The notes under the pieces are model-generated. The model searched no databases. It was not told where the DNA came from and saw only the letters and a list, made by a program, of their open reading frames with translations. Both the position numbers and the translations under genes were made by a program. Positions 1-6,861 of a DNA stretch of 10,284 nt are shown in pieces (the stretch's first letter is position 1; every line of letters begins with the position of its first letter). The DNA is from DATHWB01 sp041744795 (GTDB lineage Bacteria; Actinomycetota; Acidimicrobiia; Spongiisociales; ZC4RG35): the NCBI GenBank assembly GCA_041744795.1, contig JBGTKD010000169.1, positions 1-10,284 on the forward strand, written 5' to 3'.

Positions 1-15
1 CCGAGGGCTTGGAAT
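1..15 (+). rRNA. 3' end of 23S rRNA (partial)
   Basis: The window opens with CCGAGGGCTTG, the sequence expected at the very 3' end of actinobacterial 23S rRNA, where it pairs with the 5' end of the molecule. A complete 5S gene follows about 70 bp downstream in the usual 23S-5S order. Only the last bases are present and the exact mature 3' end cannot be fixed, so the end coordinate is approximate. Identification rests on the short motif plus context. Confidence 0.6.
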
Positions 16-49
16 TGAATCCGTAGACAATTGATGTGCTCGCTATGGA

Positions 50-72
50 GTGCTCGGGTTGCCCCCGAACAC
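50..72 (+). other. Hairpin in 23S-5S spacer
   Basis: GTGCTCGGG and CCCGAACAC can pair around a 5-nt loop with a single C-A mismatch. The element sits in the transcribed spacer just upstream of 5S. It may be a folding or processing element of the pre-rRNA, but nothing in the sequence shows which nuclease would act here. Confidence 0.35.
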
Positions 73-81
73 TGAATGTTT

Positions 82-201
82 TGTCCGGTGGCGTTAGCGG
101 CGGGGTACCACCCGTTCCCATTCCGAACACGGAAGTGACACCCGCCAGCGCCGATGGTACTTGGGGAGTAGTCCCCTGGGAGAGTAGGTCACCGCCGGAC
201 A
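82..201 (+). rRNA. rrf: 5S ribosomal RNA
   Basis: This is a 120-nt 5S rRNA, a component of the large ribosomal subunit. The ends close helix I: TGTCCGG at the 5' end pairs with CCGGACA at the 3' end. Conserved internal segments are present, including GGTACCACCCGTTCCCATTCC and CCGAACACGG of the loop B/C region, and GGGAGAGTAGG near the 3' end. It is the last gene of the rRNA operon and is followed directly by a terminator hairpin. The ends were set by helix I pairing and could be off by one or two bases. Confidence 0.96.
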
Positions 202-212
202 TTAAATTTGGG

Positions 213-243
213 AGGGCCGTGGCACCAGCTACGGCCCTTTCTT
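213..243 (+). terminator. rRNA operon terminator
   Basis: AGGGCCGT (213-220) pairs perfectly with ACGGCCCT (231-238). Three inner pairs (one of them G-U) close an ACCA tetraloop, giving an 11-bp stem, followed by the T-rich tail TTTCTT. It lies 11 bp after the 5S 3' end and matches an intrinsic terminator for the rRNA operon. It ends about 29 bp before the next start codon, so the next gene either has its own short promoter here or is read from upstream. Confidence 0.85.
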
Positions 244-271
244 GATCAGGCCGACGACTGAGGAAAGACCG

Positions 272-1210
272 ATGACTGACCGCTCCAATGACGGACGCAA
301 GCCCAACCGCCGTCCCTCGTCTCCCGGCAAGCCGGGCGGCTCAGGCGGCTCGCGTTCGGGCGGACCCCGCTCAGGCGGGCCCCGTTCGGGCGGGCCCCGC
401 TCCGGTGGTTCCCGGCCGGGAGGCTCAGGCCCCGGAGGACCAGGATCCAAAGGACCAGGATCCAGAGGACCCCGATCGGGAGGCGATTCTCGGGGTAGGG
501 ATGACTCGAGGGGTCGGGATTCGGATGGCCCGCGCGATCGCGGACCGGCTAGTGCACGTCGAGAGGTAACGGCGGGCACGGGTCAGCTTCCCCGCTGGAT
601 AAGGGACGAGATCAATCACTCAGCTCCCAAGGAACGACGCGAGGCAGCGATCGCCGAACTCGAAGCCGGGCTTACCGCATTTGCGGAGGAACGTTTCGGC
701 AAGGCTGCTGGCGCACTGCGCAAGGCCAAGGAGTTGGCGCCGAGGTCGGCCACCATTCGCGAGATGCTCGGTCTTTCCGCCTACCAGCTCGAACAGTGGC
801 AAGAAGCCCTGCGCGAGCTGCGTACTTATCGGCGACTGACGGGCTCCACGGACCACATGGCGATCGAGATCGACTGCCAACGGGCCACGGGCGCCGACGC
901 CATCGCTGTCGACAAGACCTGGGAGCTCTTTCAGGAGCTGGGAGGCAGCAAAGAAGCCGAGGACGAGGTACGTGTGGTCTACGCCAGCTTCCTGCTTGAC
1001 CGAGGCGAAACCGAGCGGGCGTGGCTGGCGATCAAGCCGGGGAGGCTCATTTCGACACCCTCCGAGAGCACTCTGCGCCGGTGGGCGGTCGCTGCGAGAG
1101 TCTCCGACGCCAGAGGTGATAGGGAAACAGCCCGTCGGCTCGTGTTGGCCATCCGGAACGCCGATCCCGACATTCCGTGGCTCACCAAGTACGACGACTT
1201 GCTCAGCTGA
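272..1210 (+). CDS. TPR-like protein with Gly/Arg/Pro-rich repeat tail
   Basis: This encodes 312 residues. The first about 105 are low-complexity and rich in Gly, Ser, Pro and Arg, largely repeats of the SGGPR type, and then Asp/Arg-rich. From about residue 106 (LPRWIRDEI) a folded helical domain begins. The stretch AALRKAKELAP-like, with ATIREMLGLSAYQLEQWQEAL after it, has the spacing of tetratricopeptide helices, which are usually protein-protein interaction scaffolds. It resembles actinobacterial TPR proteins with a basic disordered tail that I recall by pattern only; no biochemical role is known to me. The basic Gly-rich tail could bind RNA, which is speculative. ATG 272 was chosen because GAGGAAAG lies 5 nt upstream; an in-frame TTG at 242 overlaps the terminator tail. 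It lies immediately downstream of the rRNA operon and 64 bp before the SSB-like gene. Confidence 0.85.
   Translation: MTDRSNDGRKPNRRPSSPGKPGGSGGSRSGGPRSGGPRSGGPRSGGSRPGGSGPGGPGSKGPGSRGPRSGGDSRGRDDSRGRDSDGPRDRGPASARREVTAGTGQLPRWIRDEINHSAPKERREAAIAELEAGLTAFAEERFGKAAGALRKAKELAPRSATIREMLGLSAYQLEQWQEALRELRTYRRLTGSTDHMAIEIDCQRATGADAIAVDKTWELFQELGGSKEAEDEVRVVYASFLLDRGETERAWLAIKPGRLISTPSESTLRRWAVAARVSDARGDRETARRLVLAIRNADPDIPWLTKYDDLLS
341..484 (+). repeat. In-frame 15-bp tandem repeat (SGGPR units)
   Basis: Nine consecutive degenerate 15-bp units run from 341 to 475, with a partial tenth to 484. Units such as TCGGGCGGACCCCGC, TCAGGCGGGCCCCGT and TCGGGCGGGCCCCGC differ by one to three bases. Later units drift to CCCGGAGGACCAGGA and TCCAGAGGACCCCGA. 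Each unit encodes a pentapeptide (SGGPR, SGGSR, PGGPG, SRGPR). Because the unit length is a multiple of three, changes in copy number keep the TPR gene in frame. Confidence 0.9.
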
Positions 1211-1274
1211 GATTCTGTCAGAGGTGATCCCTACTTTCGACTAGGCACCTCCTCGGACGGTCGAAGGAGTTCGA

Positions 1275-1640
1275 ATGAACCTCGACCTGGAAATCGATTT
1301 CGACGACGACATCAATCTCGCCGTGCTGTGTGGCCGTTTGGCGACCGAACCCGAGCTGCGGATCTACGACTCCGGAGCACAGGCGCTGCACTTTCTGGTG
1401 ACGACCAGCGCCGAGGAGCCGAGGCGGCGCATCGATGTCGTACCTGTCGTGCTGTTGGATCCGCCCGGTGAAGTGTTGGACTACCCGTTCAAGGCTGAGA
1501 CCAGAGTGTGGGTGACAGGGTCGGTGCAGCGACGCTCGTATGACAGCCCCACAGGCCGCCGCAATCGGATTGAGGTATTCGCTGACCAGGTGAGCCCCGC
1601 CAAAGAGCGCGGGAATCTGTCGCGTCGGCGTTCGATGTAG
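1275..1640 (+). CDS. Small single-stranded DNA-binding (SSB-like) protein
   Basis: The product has 121 residues and looks like a minimal OB-fold SSB. INLAVLCGRLATEPELR near residue 13 matches the SSB strand-1 pattern (N-x-V-x-L-x-GRL-x-x-x-PELR). It is followed by FLVTTSAEEP and a strand with VWVTGSVQRRSY resembling the V-x-G-x-L-x-x-R-x-W region. Canonical SSBs have a long linker and an acidic DDDIPF-type tip; here the C-terminus is short and basic (LSRRRSM), and the acidic residues are at the N-terminus (EIDFDDD). It may therefore be an SSB paralogue rather than the replicative protein. GAAGGAG lies about 5 nt upstream of the ATG. It probably shares a transcript with the TPR gene. Confidence 0.7.
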   Translation: MNLDLEIDFDDDINLAVLCGRLATEPELRIYDSGAQALHFLVTTSAEEPRRRIDVVPVVLLDPPGEVLDYPFKAETRVWVTGSVQRRSYDSPTGRRNRIEVFADQVSPAKERGNLSRRRSM

Positions 1641-1651
1641 CCTCGCTTGCC

Positions 1652-3112
1652 ATGGGTCATGTCGCTGTCGCCGCTCCGTCGCCCGCTGCAGCACAGGCAG
1701 CGGCGAACGTTATAGATCTCGGAGGGGGAGCCGTCGATGCAGCCATCGCGGCTGCCGTGGCTGCGATGGTCAGCGAACCAGGAGTCGTTTCCCCCGGCGC
1801 GGGTGCCTTCGTCACCGTATGGCCGGCCGCCGGGTCAGCTGTGGTCTACGACGGCTACATGGCGGTTCCCGGATTGGGTGGCCCAAACCCTGAACCTGTC
1901 GAACACATGGTGTCGATGGAGTACGGCGGAGGCATCACCACCGAAGTTGGTCCGGCTTCGATCGCGGTACCAGGAGCATGGGCCGCTTTCGGATTGGCCC
2001 ACGACGAGCACGGGACAGTGCCCTGGCGAGAGGTGATTGCCCCTGCCATCGATCTGGCAGCGGCCGGTACACCGCTTGGCCCGACATCGGCTCTTTACCT
2101 CGACTACTCACTGGTCCCTGTATTCGATCGGGATCCGGCTGGATCGCGCGCCTTGCGATCCGGTGAAGGTCCGTTGAGGGTCGGTGATCTTGTCCTGGTA
2201 GAGGGCTTGGCAGCGTCGCTCGAGCGTCTGGCATCCCACGGTGCGGACGACATCTATCGGGGTGATCTGGGTCATGCGATCGCATTGGACCTGTGGGAAA
2301 GGGGAAGCCACATAGGCGCCGAGGACCTGCGAGCTTTTCGAGCGGAGCGACGCACACCGCTCCAGATGAACCTTGGGCAGTGGGAGTTGGCCACCAACCC
2401 ACCGCCGGCGGTTGGCGGTGCCGCCCTATTCGCCTTGTTGGCGCTGGCTCCTACAGGCACTCCCGCCGAGATGATCGCTGCACAGCGTCTCGTTCTCGGC
2501 TGGCGACGTGGCGATCTATCCGATGATCGAGTGATTGAAATCCGTGACTTCTTGGCGAGCTTGCCTGGAGATCCGATCCGGTCGGCATCTACCGCTCACG
2601 TCTCGGCGGCGGGAGACGACACGGTTTGTGCCGTAACGCTGTCGGCCGGTTACGGCTCTGGCGTGATCCCCACCGGCACCGGCATGTGGATGAACAACGG
2701 GCTGGGCGAGCTCGAGTTGGTGGGGGACCGGGACCGCATGAGAGCCGGGGAACGTCTCAACTCGAACATGGCGCCCACCGTCGGCAAACACGCCGATGGT
2801 CGGTCGCTCGCCATCGGTTCGCCAGGAGCAGATCGGATCACGAGCGCCATTGCCCAGACGCTGATCCACCTCGAACATGGCGCCAGTCCGGCGGACGCGG
2901 TCTCCGCCCCCCGGGTCCACGTGGATGTGGCCGAGACAGTCACAATCGCCCATGAGCCGGGGGTGGTCGTGCCGGCGCATAGTGATTCGAACCGTGCTTT
3001 TGACGATCTCCACATGTATTTCGGTGGAGTGGGAGTGGCGATACATCACCCGGACGGGTCGGTCACCGCGACGACTGATCCGCGTCGCAACGGTGTGACA
3101 GTTACCCGCTGA
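1652..3112 (+). CDS. Gamma-glutamyltransferase-family Ntn hydrolase
   Basis: This 486-residue protein belongs to the gamma-glutamyltranspeptidase family, autoprocessing N-terminal nucleophile hydrolases that cleave gamma-glutamyl amide bonds such as that of glutathione. The N-terminus has the GGGAVDAAIAAA and GAGAFVTVW motifs. The predicted autocleavage site and nucleophile is Thr314 (TAHVS, equivalent to TTHYS). It is followed by GYGSGVIPTGTGMWMNN, then NSNMAPT near residue 370 and GSPGADR near 389, the small-subunit motifs for oxyanion and substrate contacts. Two oddities stand out. The substrate-carboxylate Arg of the DxRE-AP motif appears replaced: the sequence reads DGYMAVP, Tyr69 at the Arg position. 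There is also no signal peptide, and the protein is shorter than typical (about 570) family members. Substrate may not be a gamma-glutamyl compound. The ATG start has no strong ribosome binding site and lies 11 bp after the SSB stop. Confidence 0.88.
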   Translation: MGHVAVAAPSPAAAQAAANVIDLGGGAVDAAIAAAVAAMVSEPGVVSPGAGAFVTVWPAAGSAVVYDGYMAVPGLGGPNPEPVEHMVSMEYGGGITTEVGPASIAVPGAWAAFGLAHDEHGTVPWREVIAPAIDLAAAGTPLGPTSALYLDYSLVPVFDRDPAGSRALRSGEGPLRVGDLVLVEGLAASLERLASHGADDIYRGDLGHAIALDLWERGSHIGAEDLRAFRAERRTPLQMNLGQWELATNPPPAVGGAALFALLALAPTGTPAEMIAAQRLVLGWRRGDLSDDRVIEIRDFLASLPGDPIRSASTAHVSAAGDDTVCAVTLSAGYGSGVIPTGTGMWMNNGLGELELVGDRDRMRAGERLNSNMAPTVGKHADGRSLAIGSPGADRITSAIAQTLIHLEHGASPADAVSAPRVHVDVAETVTIAHEPGVVVPAHSDSNRAFDDLHMYFGGVGVAIHHPDGSVTATTDPRRNGVTVTR

Positions 3113-3193
3113 GAACGCGAAAATCCTCGCTAGTCGTGTGCGCTCGAATTCGCTAGGTTCAGACTCTCGCCCACGACTCCGGAGGTTCTCGAA

Positions 3194-3361
3194 GTGGCAT
3201 GGTTCTGGACAGACGATCTCGCTCGCTTGCTGGTTGACCTCGGTCAAGAAGCGCTGTCCGAACTCGTGTCGCGTCCGACAGCCATCGCAGCCGACGGACC
3301 AGAAGAAGCGCTGATCATCGCAAGGGGTCTGGTGGGGGCCGAGAAAGTCGAAGCTGCCTGA
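3194..3361 (+). CDS. Small unknown protein, 55 residues
   Basis: A GTG-initiated ORF of 55 residues fills the gap between the transferase and SURF1 genes. GGAGG lies 8 nt upstream of the start, the best ribosome binding site in this part of the window. The codons look like those of neighbouring genes, with mostly G or C in third positions. The product starts AWFWTDDLARLLVDL, has an acidic amphipathic helical character, and ends GLVGAEKVEAA. There is no Cys, signal peptide or membrane segment. I do not recognise a family. The SURF1 gene starts 31 bp downstream, so the two may be co-transcribed. Confidence 0.6.
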   Translation: MAWFWTDDLARLLVDLGQEALSELVSRPTAIAADGPEEALIIARGLVGAEKVEAA

Positions 3362-3392
3362 CCTCGTTCGCAAAGCGACCACAATCCGGTCT

Positions 3393-4112
3393 GTGTGGCA
3401 ACTACTTAGATCTCCGCGCTGGATAATCGCAACCGTCGTGGTGGCGGCAATCTCTGCGGTCTTTGTGTCGCTGGGACAATGGCAACTCGGGCGGCATGCG
3501 GAGCGAACGCTGGAAAACACCGTCACTGCGAGTCGGATGTCCGGCCAGCCAACTGAACTGGTGGTCGTGCTCGCTGCTGCGGGGGACGATCTCGACTCGC
3601 TCGCCTACCGGCCGGTGGTTGTCACCGGTGAATTCGTCCCTGATGCGGAGATTCTGGTCCGCTCTCAGGTCGCCAACGACCGTGCCGGATTCCACGTCGT
3701 CACCCCGCTTCTCACGAACGCAGGAACCGTCTTGGTCAACCGGGGGTGGGTGCCGCTCGCTGCCGAGGCCCCACCCGTGACAGCCGTCCCACCACCCTCG
3801 GGAACTGTGACCGTGCATGGTTTGACGAGGGTTTCCCAGGTCCGACCTTCTATTGGCCCGACCGAGCCGGAAGGGACGTTGTCGGTTGTTGCCCGGATAG
3901 ACCTCGAGCGCCTCTCGGATCAGTTCGAGAACCTGGCGCCGGTGTGGATTCAGCAGACTGATCCGAGCCCTGATTCGTTGCCGGTGCGATTGGAGCAACC
4001 AGACACCGACGACCCGGGTCCTCACTTGCCCTATGCCGTTCAGTGGTTCTCGTTCGCGGCAATCGCCCTAGTGGGTTACGGCTTCATCATCCGAAAGGCT
4101 TTGCCCCGATGA
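3393..4112 (+). CDS. SURF1-family cytochrome c oxidase assembly protein
   Basis: The product has 239 residues and the SURF1 layout: an N-terminal membrane helix (about residues 9-27), a long extracytoplasmic domain, and a second membrane helix near the C-terminus (about 217-234). Family signatures are present: LGQWQLGRHAER just after the first helix, YRPVVVTGEF, VLVNRGWVP near residue 113, and HLPYAVQWFSFA before the last helix. SURF1 proteins help insert heme A into the aa3-type cytochrome oxidase subunit I, which implies aerobic respiration. The start is GTG (followed by TGG), without an evident Shine-Dalgarno. The stop codon overlaps the next gene's ATG in an ATGA arrangement, suggesting translational coupling to the S41 protease. 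No oxidase subunit gene is in the window. Confidence 0.93.
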   Translation: MWQLLRSPRWIIATVVVAAISAVFVSLGQWQLGRHAERTLENTVTASRMSGQPTELVVVLAAAGDDLDSLAYRPVVVTGEFVPDAEILVRSQVANDRAGFHVVTPLLTNAGTVLVNRGWVPLAAEAPPVTAVPPPSGTVTVHGLTRVSQVRPSIGPTEPEGTLSVVARIDLERLSDQFENLAPVWIQQTDPSPDSLPVRLEQPDTDDPGPHLPYAVQWFSFAAIALVGYGFIIRKALPR

Positions 4113-5497
4113 CCAGGCTGGTTCCAATAGTCGCTGCCGCGCTGCTCGTCTCGTGTTCACCGACCACCACGGTGCCAGGTTCCACCACCACGACGCAGTT
4201 AACGACGACGACAGAGCTGGCGATCGAACCTGCGGGGTACGAGATGCGGGCCTGTTCTAGCGCGCCATCGAGGCCCTGGTCGGTGCTCTGTCGCGCGGTA
4301 GAACTGATCGCAACAAACCACATCGACAACCCAGAGATGGCGTCCCTGGCGGCCGCAGCCGTGGCCGGGGTGGAACGCGCGCAAAGCTTGGAAGGGGCTC
4401 CGGTGGACCGGGCACCGTTGAGGTGCACGATTCCGACCGAAGCCTTCGAGGGCGTGTGCGAGGCAATCGCTCTGCGCAGCCAACTGGAGGGTCTTGCAGT
4501 CCAGGGCCTTGTCGAAGCGGCTGTCCACGGCATGTTCAGGTTGGGTCTCGATCCGTTCTCGGCCTACTTGGAACCCGAGTACGCCGACCGGTTGGACGAG
4601 CTCGGATCGGGACATGTCTATTCGCTCGGCATGATCCTGGGAGCCAGGTCCGTCGGTGGGGGAGCGTGTGGCCCGATCGGAAATGGCTGTGACCTAGTCG
4701 TTCTCGCCGTGTTCGACTTCGGACCGGCATACCAACAAGGAGTCCTTCCGGGAGATGTGGTTGAAACGATCGACGGTCTCTCGACCTTCGGACTCTCCGA
4801 GACTGAAGCCGTGGCCGCTATGCACGATCAACCCGGTGTCACCACCACCATGGTGGTTCGCAGAGAAGCGGGATCAGTCAGCAAGGCCCTGGTTCATGAG
4901 GACATCCGCTTCGATGCCGTCGAGTTCACGATGATCACCGCCGACGTGGCGTATCTACGGGTGAACGACTTTTCCCAGGAGGCTGCCCAAATGGTGGGTC
5001 AGATACTGGCCAGAACCGAGGTTCAGGCCGCATCAGGAATGATCCTTGACCTCCGCGACAACCCGGGCGGTTTGGTGCTGAGCGCCCAAGCGATCGCCTC
5101 TCAATTCCTCGACGGAGGATTGGTAATGACCGAAGAGACGCGCCAGCGCAGCGTCGACGTTCCCGTGCTTGCCGGGGGTTTGGCGGATTCGAGTCTTCAG
5201 TTGGTCGTGTTGACCAACCGTGGGACGGCGTCGGCAGGCGAGGTGGTAGCGGCTGCCCTTCAAGGGCGGGGGAGAGCTCTCATCGTGGGCAGCCCCACTT
5301 TTGGAAAGAATCTGATCCAACAGGTGTTCACCGCCCCTGGCGGCGGGGAGTATCGGCTAAGCATTGCCCGCTGGGTTGGTCCGGGGGGAATGGACATCGG
5401 CGGACGAGGGGTTCAACCCGATGTGGCGATTGAGGATGACATTGCAACCGAGATCGACGAAGTCGCTCAGACAGCCTTTCAGCTGTTGATTCCTTGA
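4109..5497 (+). CDS. PDZ-containing S41-family lipoprotein protease
   Basis: This 462-residue protein is a carboxyl-terminal-processing-type serine protease. The N-terminus MTRLVPIVAAALLVSC is a lipoprotein signal with lipobox LVSC (Cys16), followed by a Thr-rich linker to about residue 35, so the enzyme should be anchored on the outer face of the membrane. A PDZ domain spans about residues 171-255 (PAYQQGVLPGDVVETIDG). The S41 core follows, with MILDLRDNPGG, then TASAGE holding the predicted nucleophile Ser375, and TFGKN holding Lys400. The 25-residue Ser-Lys spacing equals that of the Tsp dyad. RGVQPDV near the end is also typical. ATG 4109 was chosen because it yields the lipoprotein signal and the ATGA overlap with SURF1; the upstream in-frame GTG at 4043 lies inside SURF1. 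Its 3' end overlaps the opposing YbaK gene by 19 bp. Confidence 0.93.
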   Translation: MTRLVPIVAAALLVSCSPTTTVPGSTTTTQLTTTTELAIEPAGYEMRACSSAPSRPWSVLCRAVELIATNHIDNPEMASLAAAAVAGVERAQSLEGAPVDRAPLRCTIPTEAFEGVCEAIALRSQLEGLAVQGLVEAAVHGMFRLGLDPFSAYLEPEYADRLDELGSGHVYSLGMILGARSVGGGACGPIGNGCDLVVLAVFDFGPAYQQGVLPGDVVETIDGLSTFGLSETEAVAAMHDQPGVTTTMVVRREAGSVSKALVHEDIRFDAVEFTMITADVAYLRVNDFSQEAAQMVGQILARTEVQAASGMILDLRDNPGGLVLSAQAIASQFLDGGLVMTEETRQRSVDVPVLAGGLADSSLQLVVLTNRGTASAGEVVAAALQGRGRALIVGSPTFGKNLIQQVFTAPGGGEYRLSIARWVGPGGMDIGGRGVQPDVAIEDDIATEIDEVAQTAFQLLIP

Positions 5498-5970
5498 GTC
5501 GCCAGCCCTTCGACAACCTCGAGGTTCGGGATCTTCAGCAGCTCACTAGGAGCCATACGCAGCTTCGACGTGCGGTTACCCCCGCCTAGGACTATCTCTT
5601 CGCGTCCCATGACGGCCGAATCCACCAGGATCGCCATGTCGACAGGAAGTCCGAAGGGTGTGACACCGCCGATCTCCATCCCTGACAACTCCAAAGTCAG
5701 GTCGGCTGATGCGAATGACAGCTTCTTCACGCCCATCTTGTCGCGCACGGCTCGGTTCACGTCGAGACGGGTGGTTGCTAGCGCCACGCATGCCGCCACG
5801 TGGCCGGGTGGCCGTTTGGACGCGATGAGGATCGTGTTGGCGCTGTCGGCCGGATCGATGCCGTAACGCTCGCAAAACGCAGCCGTATCGGCATATTCCG
5901 GGTCACACGCCATCACCGAGTGCACCACCGTCTTCAGATGCTGCTCGACGGCGGGATGTGGAGACGTCAC
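5479..5970 (-). CDS. YbaK/EbsC-family aminoacyl-tRNA deacylase
   Basis: The product has 163 residues, the usual length of the YbaK/ProX family, small proteins that hydrolyse mischarged aminoacyl-tRNAs (classically Cys- or Ala-tRNA-Pro) in trans. Family features visible are ANTILIASKRPPGHVAACVA, the Lys-containing GVKKLSFA segment, and GGVTPFGLP (consensus GGVSPFG-P), with the C-terminal GGGNRTSKLRMAP strand pattern. The start is GTG with at best a weak AGGA upstream. It is divergent from the ribokinase gene (45 bp between starts) and convergent with the S41 gene, whose end it overlaps by 19 bp. The exact mischarged substrate cannot be told from the sequence. Confidence 0.9.
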   Translation of the reverse strand: MTSPHPAVEQHLKTVVHSVMACDPEYADTAAFCERYGIDPADSANTILIASKRPPGHVAACVALATTRLDVNRAVRDKMGVKKLSFASADLTLELSGMEIGGVTPFGLPVDMAILVDSAVMGREEIVLGGGNRTSKLRMAPSELLKIPNLEVVEGLATQGINS

Positions 5971-6015
5971 TGCTGCGGTCCTGATCGGGAGGGCCAGAGG
6001 GTATCGTCGCGATTC

Positions 6016-6861
6016 ATGTCACGGGTCACTGTCGTCGGTTCGGTCAACCTCGACCTCGTTGCCACCGCTCCACGACTTCCGGTTCCTGGCGAAACCGTTA
6101 CCGATGCCACATTTTCCACCCATCCGGGAGGAAAGGGCGCCAACCAAGCCCTGGCGGCGCGTCGGATGGGAGCCGAGGTTCGCTTCATCGGCTGCATAGG
6201 TTCGGATACCGAAGCCATCCAAGCCACCCGACTTCTCCGGCAGGCCCGGGTAGACATGTCGGGCTGTCGCACGGTCGCCGACCACCCCACCGGGGTTGCC
6301 CTGATAATCGTGGGGCCTGGTGGGGAGAACCAGATAGTTGTTGCTCCCGGTGCCAACCGGGCGCTGTCTCCCGAAGATGTGCTGGTGTCCGACGACGAGA
6401 CCGTGGTGTGCCAGTTGGAGATTCCGATTGATGCTGTGGCGGCTGCAGTAGGACAAGCCGGCTTCAGCATCCTCAATTGCGCTCCGGCGCGCGACATGCC
6501 CGATGGACTCCTTGCCAGTTGCGATGTCGTTGTCGTCAATCAGTCCGAGCGCGACTTCTACGGATCGCGACTTGAGATGGTGCCGCTAGTGATCCAGACA
6601 CTTGGCCCGGCTGGCGCGGTCGCGATGAAGGGAAACACCGAGTTGGTTCGTGTTCCGTCGCTCAAGGTGGACAGCGTCGACGCGGTCGGCGCCGGGGACG
6701 CATTCGTGGGTGCGTTGGCCGTCGAGTTGGCTTCCGGAAGCGAACTGCCTGCGGCTATGCGGATCGCCACGGCGACAGGGGCTTTGGCTACGACACGGCG
6801 AGGTGCGCAAACCGCCTTGCCTACCCGAGAAGAAGTTCTGGAGGCATTGGAACGTACATGA
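6016..6861 (+). CDS. rbsK: Ribokinase (PfkB family)
   Basis: This 281-residue sugar kinase phosphorylates D-ribose to ribose-5-phosphate with ATP in the cytoplasm. Both PfkB signatures are present: GGKGANQALAARRMG from residue 38, and DAVGAGDAFVGAL from residue 222 with catalytic base Asp228. The opening VVGSVNLDLV is typical of ribokinases (GS-N-DLV). The gene overlaps the nucleoside hydrolase start by 4 bp (ATGA), and this pairing supports ribose, released from nucleosides, as the substrate. ATG 6016 was chosen by alignment with the family N-terminus; an ORF extension to 5800 runs across the YbaK gene. There is no Shine-Dalgarno in the normal window, although purine-rich AGAGGG lies 14 nt upstream, so a leaderless or weakly initiated mRNA is possible. 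Confidence 0.93.
   Translation: MSRVTVVGSVNLDLVATAPRLPVPGETVTDATFSTHPGGKGANQALAARRMGAEVRFIGCIGSDTEAIQATRLLRQARVDMSGCRTVADHPTGVALIIVGPGGENQIVVAPGANRALSPEDVLVSDDETVVCQLEIPIDAVAAAVGQAGFSILNCAPARDMPDGLLASCDVVVVNQSERDFYGSRLEMVPLVIQTLGPAGAVAMKGNTELVRVPSLKVDSVDAVGAGDAFVGALAVELASGSELPAAMRIATATGALATTRRGAQTALPTREEVLEALERT

Noticed and set aside
36..245. ORF on the + strand across the 23S-5S spacer and 5S gene
   Set aside because: It overlaps the 5S rRNA and terminator completely; there is no protein pattern.
229..579. Minus-strand Pro-rich ORF
   Set aside because: It is the antisense reflection of the GC-rich tandem repeat in the TPR gene, which creates an open frame by composition.
1236..1265. Hairpin TTCGAC/GTCGAA before the SSB-like gene
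   Set aside because: Only six base pairs with an 18-nt loop; it could be chance, and it does not reach the Shine-Dalgarno fully.
2516..3526. 336-codon ORF on the - strand
   Set aside because: It lies antisense to the gamma-glutamyltransferase, the small ORF and SURF1, all with recognisable motifs or a ribosome binding site. Its translation shows no family pattern.
4043..4108. Upstream GTG start for the S41 protease
   Set aside because: It would add 22 residues from inside SURF1 and bury the lipoprotein signal; the ATG at 4109 gives a perfect lipobox at the N-terminus.
6002..6015. TATCGT as a -10 box for a leaderless ribokinase mRNA
   Set aside because: The spacing to ATG 6016 fits leaderless initiation, but no acceptable -35 is present and the -10 match is modest, so I do not list it as a promoter.
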